Of a stretch of 21,773 nucleotides of DNA, positions 14,593-21,773 are shown in pieces (position 1 is the first letter of the stretch; each line of letters begins with the position of its first letter). The notes below the pieces were generated by a model. That model saw nothing but the letters and a program-made list of their open reading frames with translations, did not search any database and was not told the DNA's origin. Source of the stretch: Planctomycetota bacterium (lineage in GTDB: Bacteria; Planctomycetota; Phycisphaerae; Sedimentisphaerales; Anaerobacaceae); the NCBI GenBank assembly GCA_022567055.1, contig JADFHU010000007.1, positions 1-21,773 of the forward strand. The letters run 5' to 3'. Made by a program: the position numbers and the translations under genes.

Positions 14593-15908
14593 CCCTGTGT
14601 CACCTGCTCTATCTGCTTGGACAGATGTTTCAGCAGCACGTCCATTTTAGAGTCTGTCTTTAGGACCTTGCTGATCTTGGAGCAGGCGTGCATGACGGTG
14701 GTGTGGTCGCGTCCGCCTAGGTGTCCGCCGATTTCTTCGAGGCTGTGCTTGGTGAGGTTGCGGGCCAGATACATGCAGATCTGGCGCGGCTCGGTGATGC
14801 TCTGGCTCCGCCGCTTGCTCTGGAGATCCGCCAGACGGACATCGAAGTGATGGGTGACGGCGTCGATGATGTCGGTGATGCTGATGTGGCGGGTCGCCAG
14901 CCGAATCTGCCCCTCAAGCGCTTTCTGGGCCACCGGCAGAGACACGGGCTCCTTTTCGGTCAGAGCCAGGGCATAGATCGTGGTCAAGGCACCTTCCAGT
15001 TCCCGGATATTGGCCTGGACATGCTGGGCGATGTACTGAGCCACATCATCCGAGATATCCAATCCCCGCAGGTGGGCCTTCTTTTGGACGATGGCAATCC
15101 GCGTTTCATAGGTGGGTGGATCGATACCGGCGACCAATCCCCAGTTGAAGCGACTCACGAGGCGCTCCTGCACCGACTGCATCTCCGTCGGTGGCCGGTC
15201 CGCGGTAAGGATGATCTGTTTGCCGCTGTTATAGAGGGCGTTGAAGGTGTGAAAGAACTCCTCTTGGCTGTGCTCTCGTTCGCGCAAAAACTGGACGTCG
15301 TCAATGACCAGCAGGTCAACGGTCCGAAACTGACTTTGGAAACCGGTCAGGTTTCCCTCTTCAATGGCGCGAATGAAGCAATTGACAAACTCCTCGCAAC
15401 TCACCAGTTCGATCACCGTACCGGTGCATTCTTTCTGGACCTGACAGCAGACCGCATGCAAGAGATGAGTCTTTCCCAGTCCTGAGTTGCCATAGATAAA
15501 CAGGGGGTTATAGGTGTTGCCAAGGGATTGGCTCACCGCCACACAGCTAGCATGGGCCAATCTATTGCTCGGACCTACGACAAAATTGTCAAAGGTGTAA
15601 TCGGCATGAAGCTTCAGGCTGGGAGCCGGGTCGCTGACAACGTCGCTGACCTCTTCATCGGTGACCACCCGAAAATCTACGCTGAGCAGGTGACCTGTGA
15701 TCTGTTGCGCCGCGCGGTTGAAAGACTCTTTGCAGTGGTCCTTCAGATATTGACAGGCCGCCTCGTCGGGACAGCCGACACCCAACGCCCCACCGTCCAG
15801 ATGGAGTAAGACCAGTTGGTCGAACCATCGCCGCGCATTGGTCGGGTCCATGGCTCTGGCACGTTCGACGACATCGTCAAAAATGCCTGCAATCCCGGAC
15901 GTTGCCAA
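14589..15908 (-). CDS. dnaA: Chromosomal replication initiator protein DnaA (possible second copy)
   Basis: AAA+ initiator that binds DnaA boxes and opens the origin. Domain I is present (FDQLVLLHLDGGALGVGCPDEAACQYLKDH). The short linker is followed by ADYTFDNFVVGPSNRLAHA, Walker A GNSGLGKTH, Walker B LLVIDDVQFL, sensor 1 IILTADRPP, the arginine-finger region RLVSRFNWGL, and the DNA-binding signature GGRDHTTVMHACSKI near the C-terminus. All catalytic motifs are intact. Two starts are possible. The TTG at 15908 has AAGGAG 8 nt upstream and gives 439 aa; the in-frame ATG at 15935 gives 448 aa but only a weak Shine-Dalgarno. I favour the TTG. Unusually, no dnaN, recF or gyrB lies beside it and no DnaA box is visible upstream; ftsY is the divergent neighbour. 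Confidence 0.93.
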   Translation of the reverse strand: MATSGIAGIFDDVVERARAMDPTNARRWFDQLVLLHLDGGALGVGCPDEAACQYLKDHCKESFNRAAQQITGHLLSVDFRVVTDEEVSDVVSDPAPSLKLHADYTFDNFVVGPSNRLAHASCVAVSQSLGNTYNPLFIYGNSGLGKTHLLHAVCCQVQKECTGTVIELVSCEEFVNCFIRAIEEGNLTGFQSQFRTVDLLVIDDVQFLREREHSQEEFFHTFNALYNSGKQIILTADRPPTEMQSVQERLVSRFNWGLVAGIDPPTYETRIAIVQKKAHLRGLDISDDVAQYIAQHVQANIRELEGALTTIYALALTEKEPVSLPVAQKALEGQIRLATRHISITDIIDAVTHHFDVRLADLQSKRRSQSITEPRQICMYLARNLTKHSLEEIGGHLGGRDHTTVMHACSKISKVLKTDSKMDVLLKHLSKQIEQVTQG

Positions 15909-16132
15909 TTCTGTCTCTCCTTTAAGCGTACGCATAGAATTGCCCTAAGGAACCGGTAAGACAAATAACGTCAGCTACCCAACGTGTTCGAAGCAGGATA
16001 CATGGCCAGATGTGCCCTTCCCTGGGCAGTCTGCTCATCCGTCATCGTGAATCAGATCGCGTGAACGACTCCGAAACTACAAGCTCAAGCTGCAACTGTC
16101 AATAGAATCTGTTTCTTGCCGATCCCTTGGAC

Positions 16133-16160
16133 TTGAAATTCCCCTCAATCCGGATACCAT
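16133..16160 (+). promoter_or_regulatory. Candidate promoter of ftsY
   Basis: TTGAAA (16133-16138) and TACCAT (16155-16160) are separated by 16 bp, about 44 bp before the ftsY ATG. It is a moderate match. The rest of the 15936-16203 interval shows no DnaA box, AT-rich unwinding element or other recognisable element. Confidence 0.35.
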
Positions 16161-16203
16161 CCGACCGGCGACTCAAAAGAATTCAGCACGCAAGGAATCG
16201 GCG

Positions 16204-17127
16204 ATGGGATTTTTTTCCAAGACAACGCAGTACCTTAAAGACCGCTTGGGCAAGACGCGGACCAAGATTGCCGATTCTCTGGGCACGGTCCTGAGCCTGG
16301 GACGAAAGATTGACGGGGCACTGCTGGATGAGTTGGAAGAAACCCTCATCCGAGATGACATTGGCGTCGAGACGACAGACAAACTCATTACCGACCTGCG
16401 TCGGGCCTACCAGAAGAAAGAAATCGTAGTGAGCGAGGATGTCATTCCTTTTCTCAGGGAGCACATCAAGGCCTACTGGCCTCAGCAGGACAGAGCGCTG
16501 CGCAGGGCCGCGTCCGGCCCTACCGTGATTCTGGTCGGTGGGGTGAATGGCACCGGCAAGACCACGAGCATTGCCAAACTGGCCTATACCCTGAGTCAGA
16601 ACCAACGCCAGGTGATCGTCGCCGCCTGTGACACCTTCCGGGCCGCGGCGGTCGACCAACTCTCGATTTGGGCCGAACGACTGGGCGTGCAAATCGTCAA
16701 ACATGCGTCGGGTTCGGATCCTGCCGCCGTCGCCTACGACGCCTGCGAAGCGGCACTCTCTCGACGCGCAGACTATCTGATCCTTGACACCGCGGGACGA
16801 CTGCACACACAGACGGACCTCATGCGGGAGCTCAGCAAGATATACGATGTCATCCGGAAAAAAATCCCCGAGGCCCCCCATGAGGTCCTGCTGGTGCTGG
16901 ATGCCACCACCGGCCAAAATGCTATTATTCAGGCGAAGCTCTTCATGGAAGCCATCAACGTCTCCGGTATCTTTCTGGCTAAGCTGGACGGTACGGCCCG
17001 AGGCGGTATTGTCATCGCCATCAAGGATCAACTGGACATCCCGGTCAAGTTCGTCGGCCTGGGCGAAAAGCCAGAAGACATCGCCGAGTTCGACCCGGAG
17101 ACCTTCGTAGACGCGTTGCTCAGTTAA
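16204..17127 (+). CDS. ftsY: Signal recognition particle receptor FtsY
   Basis: GTPase that docks SRP-ribosome complexes at the inner membrane for co-translational insertion. The 307-aa protein is the compact NG form without the long acidic A domain of E. coli. The N domain occupies about 1-95. The G domain carries GVNGTGKTTSIAKLA, DTFRAAAVDQL, LDTAGRLHT, AKLDGTARGG (family usually TKLDG) and the closing GLGEKPEDIAEFD. The ATG at 16204 has AAGGA 8 nt upstream. The N-terminal FFSKTTQYLKDRLGKTR is a likely amphipathic lipid-binding helix. Its stop codon lies inside a heptamer array, and the convergent uvrC ends 61 nt later. Confidence 0.95.
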   Translation: MGFFSKTTQYLKDRLGKTRTKIADSLGTVLSLGRKIDGALLDELEETLIRDDIGVETTDKLITDLRRAYQKKEIVVSEDVIPFLREHIKAYWPQQDRALRRAASGPTVILVGGVNGTGKTTSIAKLAYTLSQNQRQVIVAACDTFRAAAVDQLSIWAERLGVQIVKHASGSDPAAVAYDACEAALSRRADYLILDTAGRLHTQTDLMRELSKIYDVIRKKIPEAPHEVLLVLDATTGQNAIIQAKLFMEAINVSGIFLAKLDGTARGGIVIAIKDQLDIPVKFVGLGEKPEDIAEFDPETFVDALLS

Positions 17128-17181
17128 TCAGTAATCGGTAATCAGTGAACTGCGATCTGCGATCCGTGATCTGTGATCCGT
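17126..17181. repeat. Tandem 7-bp array, eight units (RATCNGT family)
   Basis: Eight contiguous heptamers: AATCAGT, AATCGGT, AATCAGT, GAACTGC, GATCTGC, GATCCGT, GATCTGT and GATCCGT. The array begins within the ftsY stop codon (17125-17127) and fills nearly the whole gap to the convergent uvrC stop (17189). There is no classical terminator in the gap. Confidence 0.85.
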
Positions 17182-17188
17182 ACACAGC

Positions 17189-18562
17189 CTACTCAAACAT
17201 CTCCTTCGCCCGCAGTATATGGTGGTAATGCTGGGCAAAACGATGCGCTTCGTCTCGCACATACTGCAAAAGCTTGCGGGCCGGCGCGTGGGCGGAGAGG
17301 CGGATGGGCTCGTCTTGATCCTGCTTGTAGATCAGTTCTTCCTTCTTGGCCAGGGAAATCAGCGTGGTCGCCGGCGGCTTTTGGGTGGCTGAGCCCGTGA
17401 CAGTGGCATCCAAGAGTAATGCGTTCAGGGCACGGTGGGCACGCCGCAGGTGACCCAGGCCGCCATCTATGAGGATCAGATCGGGCCACAACTCCTCGCC
17501 CCGCAGGGCGTACTTGTAGCGTCGGCGCACGACCTCGGCGATCATGGCGTAGTCATCGATGCCTGCCACGGTCTTGATCTTGAAGCGCCGGTAGCCCTCT
17601 TTGAAGGGCCGACCATCGATGAATTTCACCAGGGACCCCACCGATGCCTCACCGGCCAGGTTGGCAATGTCCAGCCCTTCGATCGTTCGGACCGGCCCGG
17701 GCAATGCCAACACCTTGGTGAGTTGTACCAGGGCATCGGTGGGATCCGCGGCAAAGATCTCCGGTTGCACATGCTCGTCCGGCGACCCCCGATCGTCGAG
17801 TCGTTCGATCAGCCGGATGCGGTCGCGATAGACCCCAGCCTTTTCATACGCCAATGCCCGGGAGTATTCGTCCATCTGCTTCTTGAGCTGGCGGAGCACC
17901 GTGGAGCGCTTGGAGCGCATAAATCGCATCAAATCGGAAATGCTCTTCTTATACTCGGCCCGGTCTACTTTATGTGCACAGGGGGCCGTGCACTGGTTGA
18001 TGCTATAGAGCAGACAGGGACGAAAGAATCGGGCCTTGGAATCATCCTCCCGAATGTCGAGCGTACAGGTTCTGAATTTGAAGATCTTCTGCAATTCGAC
18101 CAGCGTCGCCCGCAGGTCGCGCACCCCCGTAAACGGGCCGAAGAGGCGACTGCCCTTGGTGCGGGGTTGGCGTGTCACGAACACGCCGGGGTAGTCGTCC
18201 GCGGTGGTGATCTCCAAGTAGGGGAAGGTCTTGTCATCGCTTAAGGTAGTGTTGTAGGGTGGCCGAATGTCCTTGATCAGACGCGCCTCCTGCAACAAGG
18301 CTTCTACTTCGCTGGGCGTTTCGAGACAGTCGACGCTTTGGACCTTCCTGATCATCTCCACGATCTTGGGGCCACGGGTGCTGGCCAGGTCCATGCTGGA
18401 TTGGAAATAGCTGCCGGCCCGACTCCTCAGATTTTTGGCCTTGCCGACGTAGAGGACGACGTCCCCGGCCCCCTTCATGAAGTAGAGACCAGGGCCGGTG
18501 GGAAATTGGCGGATCGCCTCCAGGATGGCGTCAGTTCGACTGTTAGGGTCGGCGTCCTTCAT
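17189..18562 (-). CDS. uvrC: Compact UvrC-like excinuclease subunit without HhH domain
   Basis: UvrC makes the two incisions in nucleotide excision repair. This 457-aa protein has the GIY-YIG nuclease (GLY at 25-27, YVG at 38-40), cysteines 166, 183, 191 and 195 matching the iron-sulfur positions, a UVR domain (about 224-255) for UvrB contact, and the RNase H-like nuclease. The acidic and His positions of the latter are visible: D298 (GLDIAN), D336/D337 (DDYA), D366 (LILIDGG) and H440 (EAHRFA). It stops 17 residues after that His, so the C-terminal helix-hairpin-helix of standard ~600-aa UvrC is absent. The stretch between the UVR and RNase H domains is also short (about 40 residues). Both nuclease sites look intact. 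The start is the ATG at 18562 with a weak Shine-Dalgarno. It lies 67 nt after the gspM-like gene on the same strand. Confidence 0.9.
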   Translation of the reverse strand: MKDADPNSRTDAILEAIRQFPTGPGLYFMKGAGDVVLYVGKAKNLRSRAGSYFQSSMDLASTRGPKIVEMIRKVQSVDCLETPSEVEALLQEARLIKDIRPPYNTTLSDDKTFPYLEITTADDYPGVFVTRQPRTKGSRLFGPFTGVRDLRATLVELQKIFKFRTCTLDIREDDSKARFFRPCLLYSINQCTAPCAHKVDRAEYKKSISDLMRFMRSKRSTVLRQLKKQMDEYSRALAYEKAGVYRDRIRLIERLDDRGSPDEHVQPEIFAADPTDALVQLTKVLALPGPVRTIEGLDIANLAGEASVGSLVKFIDGRPFKEGYRRFKIKTVAGIDDYAMIAEVVRRRYKYALRGEELWPDLILIDGGLGHLRRAHRALNALLLDATVTGSATQKPPATTLISLAKKEELIYKQDQDEPIRLSAHAPARKLLQYVRDEAHRFAQHYHHILRAKEMFE

Positions 18563-18629
18563 CGCCCTATTGTAGGGGCCTCGGAGGGATTGGAAAGGGG
18601 TTTTGGGCCCGGCGCCGCCGCTGCGCGAT

Positions 18630-19112
18630 CTATTCGGTGTAGGCGAGCGACATCGTGACGGTCCACTGGTCCTTCATCTCCCGCTTCTTGGTCAAGGAGA
18701 ACTCGTTGCACGTCAGATTGTCCCAGCGCATCAGCAGCGTGGCCAGGAACTTCGTACACTGCTGAATGTTGATGTCCTCGAGTTTGACCTTGGCCCTCTG
18801 TCCCTCCTTCGTTCGGAACTGTTCGTTCAGAGTGTATTTTCGAATCCCAAGGCTGCTTGCCACTTTATCGATCACCACGGCATAGCTAAAGGCAGTATCG
18901 CCTTGATTGACGTCAACGTAGCTCAGACGATCCGGATCCATCGTCAGTATCTCTTCCATAAGCGATTCTGATTTTTCATAGTACTTCTTCTGGTCCTCTA
19001 GTTCGCTGTCCTTCTCCGGCAGGTACTTGAAGGCCATCGTCAGAGGCCAAATCCCCACCAGAAGAGGCGCCGTGATATAGTAAAATATGGGGTTTCTATA
19101 CAGATCCTTCAT
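18630..19112 (-). CDS. Probable GspM/PilO-like type II secretion component
   Basis: A 160-aa protein with a short cytoplasmic N-terminus, one transmembrane helix (about residues 6-27, FYYITAPLLVGIWPLTMAF), then a charged, probably coiled-coil segment (EKDSELEDQKKYYEKSESLMEEI) and a small periplasmic domain. This is the topology of GspM/PilO, and the position directly after a GspL-like gene supports it, but no diagnostic sequence motif is visible. I chose the ATG at 19112, with AAGG 8 nt upstream; an in-frame GTG at 19121 overlaps the gspL stop as GTGA and is possible. It would partner the GspL-like protein in the inner-membrane platform. Confidence 0.65.
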   Translation of the reverse strand: MKDLYRNPIFYYITAPLLVGIWPLTMAFKYLPEKDSELEDQKKYYEKSESLMEEILTMDPDRLSYVDVNQGDTAFSYAVVIDKVASSLGIRKYTLNEQFRTKEGQRAKVKLEDINIQQCTKFLATLLMRWDNLTCNEFSLTKKREMKDQWTVTMSLAYTE

Positions 19113-19117
19113 CCTTG

Positions 19118-20563
19118 TCACCTTGGCCTTGGCCCGCTAGGGGCCGTCTTGATGGTAATACTGAAGGGAGGTCGTCCCTTCTTGGTCGGCGGCAGATTAG
19201 ACGTCGGCCTTCCCAGCCCCACCTTTTGCAGTTCACTGAGAAAGGTCAGACGTCCCTTATTGGTCCGAGCGCTCCCCTTGATGGTGATCGCCTTGGAAAT
19301 GGACACGGAATCGATCTCCAATCCGGCGATGAGATAGCAGTTATTGATGGCCTTCAGGATCAACTGCAGCTTGGCGGCCGTCGATTGGTCACCCGCAGTG
19401 GGGCGGCCCATCGTGGTATTAAGAAGCTTGCGCTGCACACTTCCCAGAGAGGTGGTCGGGTTTTTCGGCAGCTTCTTGCCTAACATCACCACAGAATAGC
19501 TCTCTTCCAGTTTCTCTCTGACCTGTTCGATACCGTTCTGTTTGGCATACCACTTGGCCTGTAGACGACCCCCCAGGGCCAGCAACAAGATGGTCAGGGA
19601 GACGCAGGCCCACTTCATCGCGTTTTCCAGCCGTAGGCGTTTGCCCTGGTGAGGCATGAAGTCATTGCGAAAATTCAGGGTATGAAACTTCTCGCCCGCA
19701 AACAGAGACGCCCCGTAGGCGATAGCAAGGTCAACGGGATCCGGCGTTTGCGTCCCTGCCGATGCTACGGACCCGCCCTGCTCAAACCAGTCGACCTCCA
19801 CGACATCCGTCCCCAGATGGGCGCTTAACTGCGCCGTGTCAAGGCTCCCACCCGAATCGAAGACCAGCAAGGAATCGATGGCACTGCCCCTCTGGGCGGC
19901 TATGGTCGCGAAGGCCTCCCGACCGAGCAGCGCCGTCTTGCTCTTGGCCCTGCCGACCAAGAAGGCGCGCACCGGCGTCACATGGGCCCCTTCAGAGGAT
20001 CTCAAGAAATAACCGTTTCGATGGGAAAGCACGCCGATCAGGTGTCCACCCACCTCCAGACTCGGTTGCGTGGCCCAGAGAGGTATCGTTCGGGCCAGAC
20101 ACGCCACATCGGGAACAATACTGATGGGGTCGATACCGAAGGCCTGCAGGGTCAAGACGACATCGGAAAGAATCGCGTGTTCGGCGGTAAAGACGTTGAG
20201 TTCGGATCCGCTCTCCTGCTGCCGCGCCACGTCGAAGCCCACCGCCATGGTGCCGATATCCGCGGCCACCACCTCCTCTGTGTCGAAACGAATGGTTTGG
20301 GCGATCTGATTGGCATGGCTGAAGGCACTGTGGACACTATGCTGCATGAAGAGGGAGGAATCCAGGGCCACCGACGCATCCGATGACAGCATGTTACGTT
20401 CCGCACAGGCCTCGGCCAATCTGCGTACCAGCGCCCGCAGCCCATCGGTCTCGTCCGGCGCCGCCTCTACGGCCACTCGGTCTACCACCTCACCCCTGCG
20501 CAGACGGACGGCCAGCGCCGTCTGTTTACTGATGTAGATGCCTAACCCACTCTGTGACTCCAC
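19118..20563 (-). CDS. GspL/PilM-like type II secretion inner-membrane protein
   Basis: A 481-aa bitopic protein. Residues 1 to about 300 form an actin-like cytoplasmic domain: LGIYISKQTALAVRLRRG at the N-terminus, IRFDTEEVVAADI in the middle and AIAYGASLFAG near its end. This domain normally binds the assembly ATPase GspE. The membrane-proximal LNFRNDFMPHQ leads into a transmembrane helix (about 317-335). The rest is a periplasmic coiled coil and a ferredoxin-like domain ending in a Pro/Lys-rich tail. The domain order is that of GspL (PilM plus PilN). The start is a GTG at 20563 with AGGAG 9 nt upstream. It follows gspK by 52 bp with a possible terminator in between, and overlaps the next gene. 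Confidence 0.8.
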   Translation of the reverse strand: MESQSGLGIYISKQTALAVRLRRGEVVDRVAVEAAPDETDGLRALVRRLAEACAERNMLSSDASVALDSSLFMQHSVHSAFSHANQIAQTIRFDTEEVVAADIGTMAVGFDVARQQESGSELNVFTAEHAILSDVVLTLQAFGIDPISIVPDVACLARTIPLWATQPSLEVGGHLIGVLSHRNGYFLRSSEGAHVTPVRAFLVGRAKSKTALLGREAFATIAAQRGSAIDSLLVFDSGGSLDTAQLSAHLGTDVVEVDWFEQGGSVASAGTQTPDPVDLAIAYGASLFAGEKFHTLNFRNDFMPHQGKRLRLENAMKWACVSLTILLLALGGRLQAKWYAKQNGIEQVREKLEESYSVVMLGKKLPKNPTTSLGSVQRKLLNTTMGRPTAGDQSTAAKLQLILKAINNCYLIAGLEIDSVSISKAITIKGSARTNKGRLTFLSELQKVGLGRPTSNLPPTKKGRPPFSITIKTAPSGPRPR

Positions 20564-20594
20564 GGCAAGCGGCTCCTAGTCATAGACTCTGTCG

Positions 20595-20625
20595 AAAAAA
20601 AACAACGAAAGGCCCTCATCGGCCT
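20595..20625 (-). terminator. Possible intrinsic terminator or attenuator between gspK and gspL
   Basis: On the minus strand AGGCC pairs with GGCCT around a 6-nt loop that holds the gspK stop codon. It is followed by TTCGTTG and a run of eight T (20602-20595). The stem is only 5 bp, so termination would be partial. Partial read-through could lower expression of the GspL- and GspM-like genes relative to GspK. Confidence 0.4.
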
Positions 20626-21773
20626 GACAAGACGGCGACCTTTTTCAGTCCCTTATCACTCTTCGTCACCACGGCCCACTTGCTCACCTGGGCCACGCCC
20701 AACGTCGCCGTCACGCGGACGGTAAAGAGCGTACTGGCGGTGGTGATATACTTCTCGCACTTATTCAGTGAATCGGCATATTGCATGAAGTCCCTTTTCA
20801 AATCCTCCATATTGGCAAAGGGGACGACTTGCCGACGTGTGATAATCTCGTCCGCAATTTCGCGGGCATCTCCGCCGAAGGCGAAGGCCGACTCGAGTAC
20901 ATGGCGCGGCGCCGTATTCACATTGATCTTAGCCGCCGTGCTGAGTCCGATATACTTGAGGGCTGATTCCTGCCGGGTATCACTCACCAGCGTAGGACGG
21001 GCCAGCAGTTCCAAATCGATGATGCCGCTGTGGAGCAGGCGGGTCAGGTCGACATCCTGCCGTTCCTTCAGCTCCGCAGGCGTGGGCGGTTTGCGCTGCG
21101 TGCCGGCCGTCAGTCCCCGGCGGCCGCGGGTGGTGGTGCGTGTTCTGGATCGACCGGTGCGTGGCGCGGCGGCCGCGCCCGGCTGCACTTGGGGGCTGAA
21201 CTCCAAAGTGAAGGTCTTGATCGCGCCGACTTGAGCGACTTGCTCACGCAGGGTCTCAATCTCCTCGCGGCTGAACTTCATCCATTCACAGAAGGACTCG
21301 AATCCGACCTCGAGTTCTTCCTCAATCTCTTCGTCCTCCATCAACATCCAGGCCAGTGGGTACTTGGCATTCTCGTCATGTATCTCTATCCTGACCTGAG
21401 CGCCGCCCACCTCCATCTCGATCAGTTCCTGGGCCAGAGGCCAGGCGGGGCCATAGGGACCCCGAATCTGCGGCTCATCCGGCCCGAAGAGGGCGGGGTC
21501 CACGCCGTTGATGTCCTCGAGTCCCAAGTCCAGGTCGCGATCGTTGGCATCCTGCCCAAGATCCGCAAGCCGGCGCTCCTGATGCAATTCCTGATTGAAC
21601 TGGGACATCTCGTCCAGGTACTGCTGCAGCTCCTCCTCCTCGTAGGCAAACACATCGGAAAAATCCGGCTCGTTGGGAGATCGCTGGATGACCGTGGGTT
21701 GGAAATCGGCCAGTGATGTCAGCACGCCTTTGAGGGCGGAGTCGCAGGCATACCGGGCTTGGGCAGGTTGAAT
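20616..21773 (-). CDS. GspK-like minor pseudopilin, 5' end outside the window
   Basis: The reading frame is open through the window edge. Residues before the GTG at 21725 read ARYACDSALKGVLTSL, which resembles the ARYAAESAL-type sequence just after the hydrophobic pilin helix of GspK, so the prepilin N-terminus is beyond the window. The visible ~386 residues include an acidic helical segment (EEEELQQYLDEMSQFNQE), a middle domain with HDENAKYPLAWMLMEDEE, and an unusual basic Arg/Thr/Pro linker (21062-21186). The C-terminal SAM-like domain carries the helix-hairpin-helix INVNTAPRHVLESAF and PFANMEDLKRDF. GspK caps the pseudopilus tip with GspI and GspJ. The overall identity is good; the linker is atypical. 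Confidence 0.8.
   Translation of the reverse strand: MQPAQARYACDSALKGVLTSLADFQPTVIQRSPNEPDFSDVFAYEEEELQQYLDEMSQFNQELHQERRLADLGQDANDRDLDLGLEDINGVDPALFGPDEPQIRGPYGPAWPLAQELIEMEVGGAQVRIEIHDENAKYPLAWMLMEDEEIEEELEVGFESFCEWMKFSREEIETLREQVAQVGAIKTFTLEFSPQVQPGAAAAPRTGRSRTRTTTRGRRGLTAGTQRKPPTPAELKERQDVDLTRLLHSGIIDLELLARPTLVSDTRQESALKYIGLSTAAKINVNTAPRHVLESAFAFGGDAREIADEIITRRQVVPFANMEDLKRDFMQYADSLNKCEKYITTASTLFTVRVTATLGVAQVSKWAVVTKSDKGLKKVAVLSGR

Noticed and set aside
15936..16203. Possible chromosomal origin upstream of dnaA
   Set aside because: No DnaA boxes (TTATNCACA with at most one mismatch), no AT-rich 13-mers and no dnaN were found.

Overview
This window is a GC-rich bacterial chromosomal segment packed with core-metabolism operons. 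It suggests a Gram-negative bacterium, because type II secretion genes are present. The mix of genes and the short degenerate heptamer/octamer arrays between genes would fit Nitrospirota (Nitrospira-like), but no rRNA or other diagnostic marker is visible, so that placement is inference.

Layout from left to right. A partial tRNA-Arg(UCG) lies at the left edge on the minus strand, with a good promoter. It is followed by a 218-bp MITE-like element with 13-bp terminal inverted repeats flanked by CTAG, and a small orphan hypothetical gene (553-915, +). Next comes a minus-strand operon transcribed from a strong promoter at 5296-5324: argB-argD-argF-gdhA (5259 to 980), joined by overlaps or a 2-bp gap. 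It covers arginine synthesis from N-acetylglutamate to citrulline, plus glutamate dehydrogenase.

Divergent from argB, across a region with head-to-head 8-bp tandem repeats, is a plus-strand trio: a NodU/CmcH-type carbamoyltransferase, an SxtJ-family membrane protein and a DUF5989-type small membrane protein (5594-8071). This looks like a conserved but functionally undefined module.

Convergent with the trio is a six-gene minus-strand operon, bioF-bioH-like-bioC-bioD-bioA followed by an orphan MalK-type ABC ATPase (13833 to 8052). It holds the pimeloyl-ACP and late biotin steps except bioB. Then come a small four-helix membrane protein (+) and a convergent dnaA (-). This dnaA lacks dnaN, gyrB or DnaA boxes beside it, so it may be a displaced copy or a paralogue. 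ftsY (+) follows, ending inside a heptamer array.

The right end is minus-strand: a compact uvrC lacking the C-terminal helix-hairpin-helix, then type II secretion genes gspM-like, gspL-like and gspK-like, the last running off the window. Most genes within operons overlap by a few bases, which implies translational coupling. The most notable items are the carbamoyltransferase/SxtJ/DUF5989 module, the compact UvrC, the solitary dnaA, the intergenic tandem arrays and the MITE-like element.
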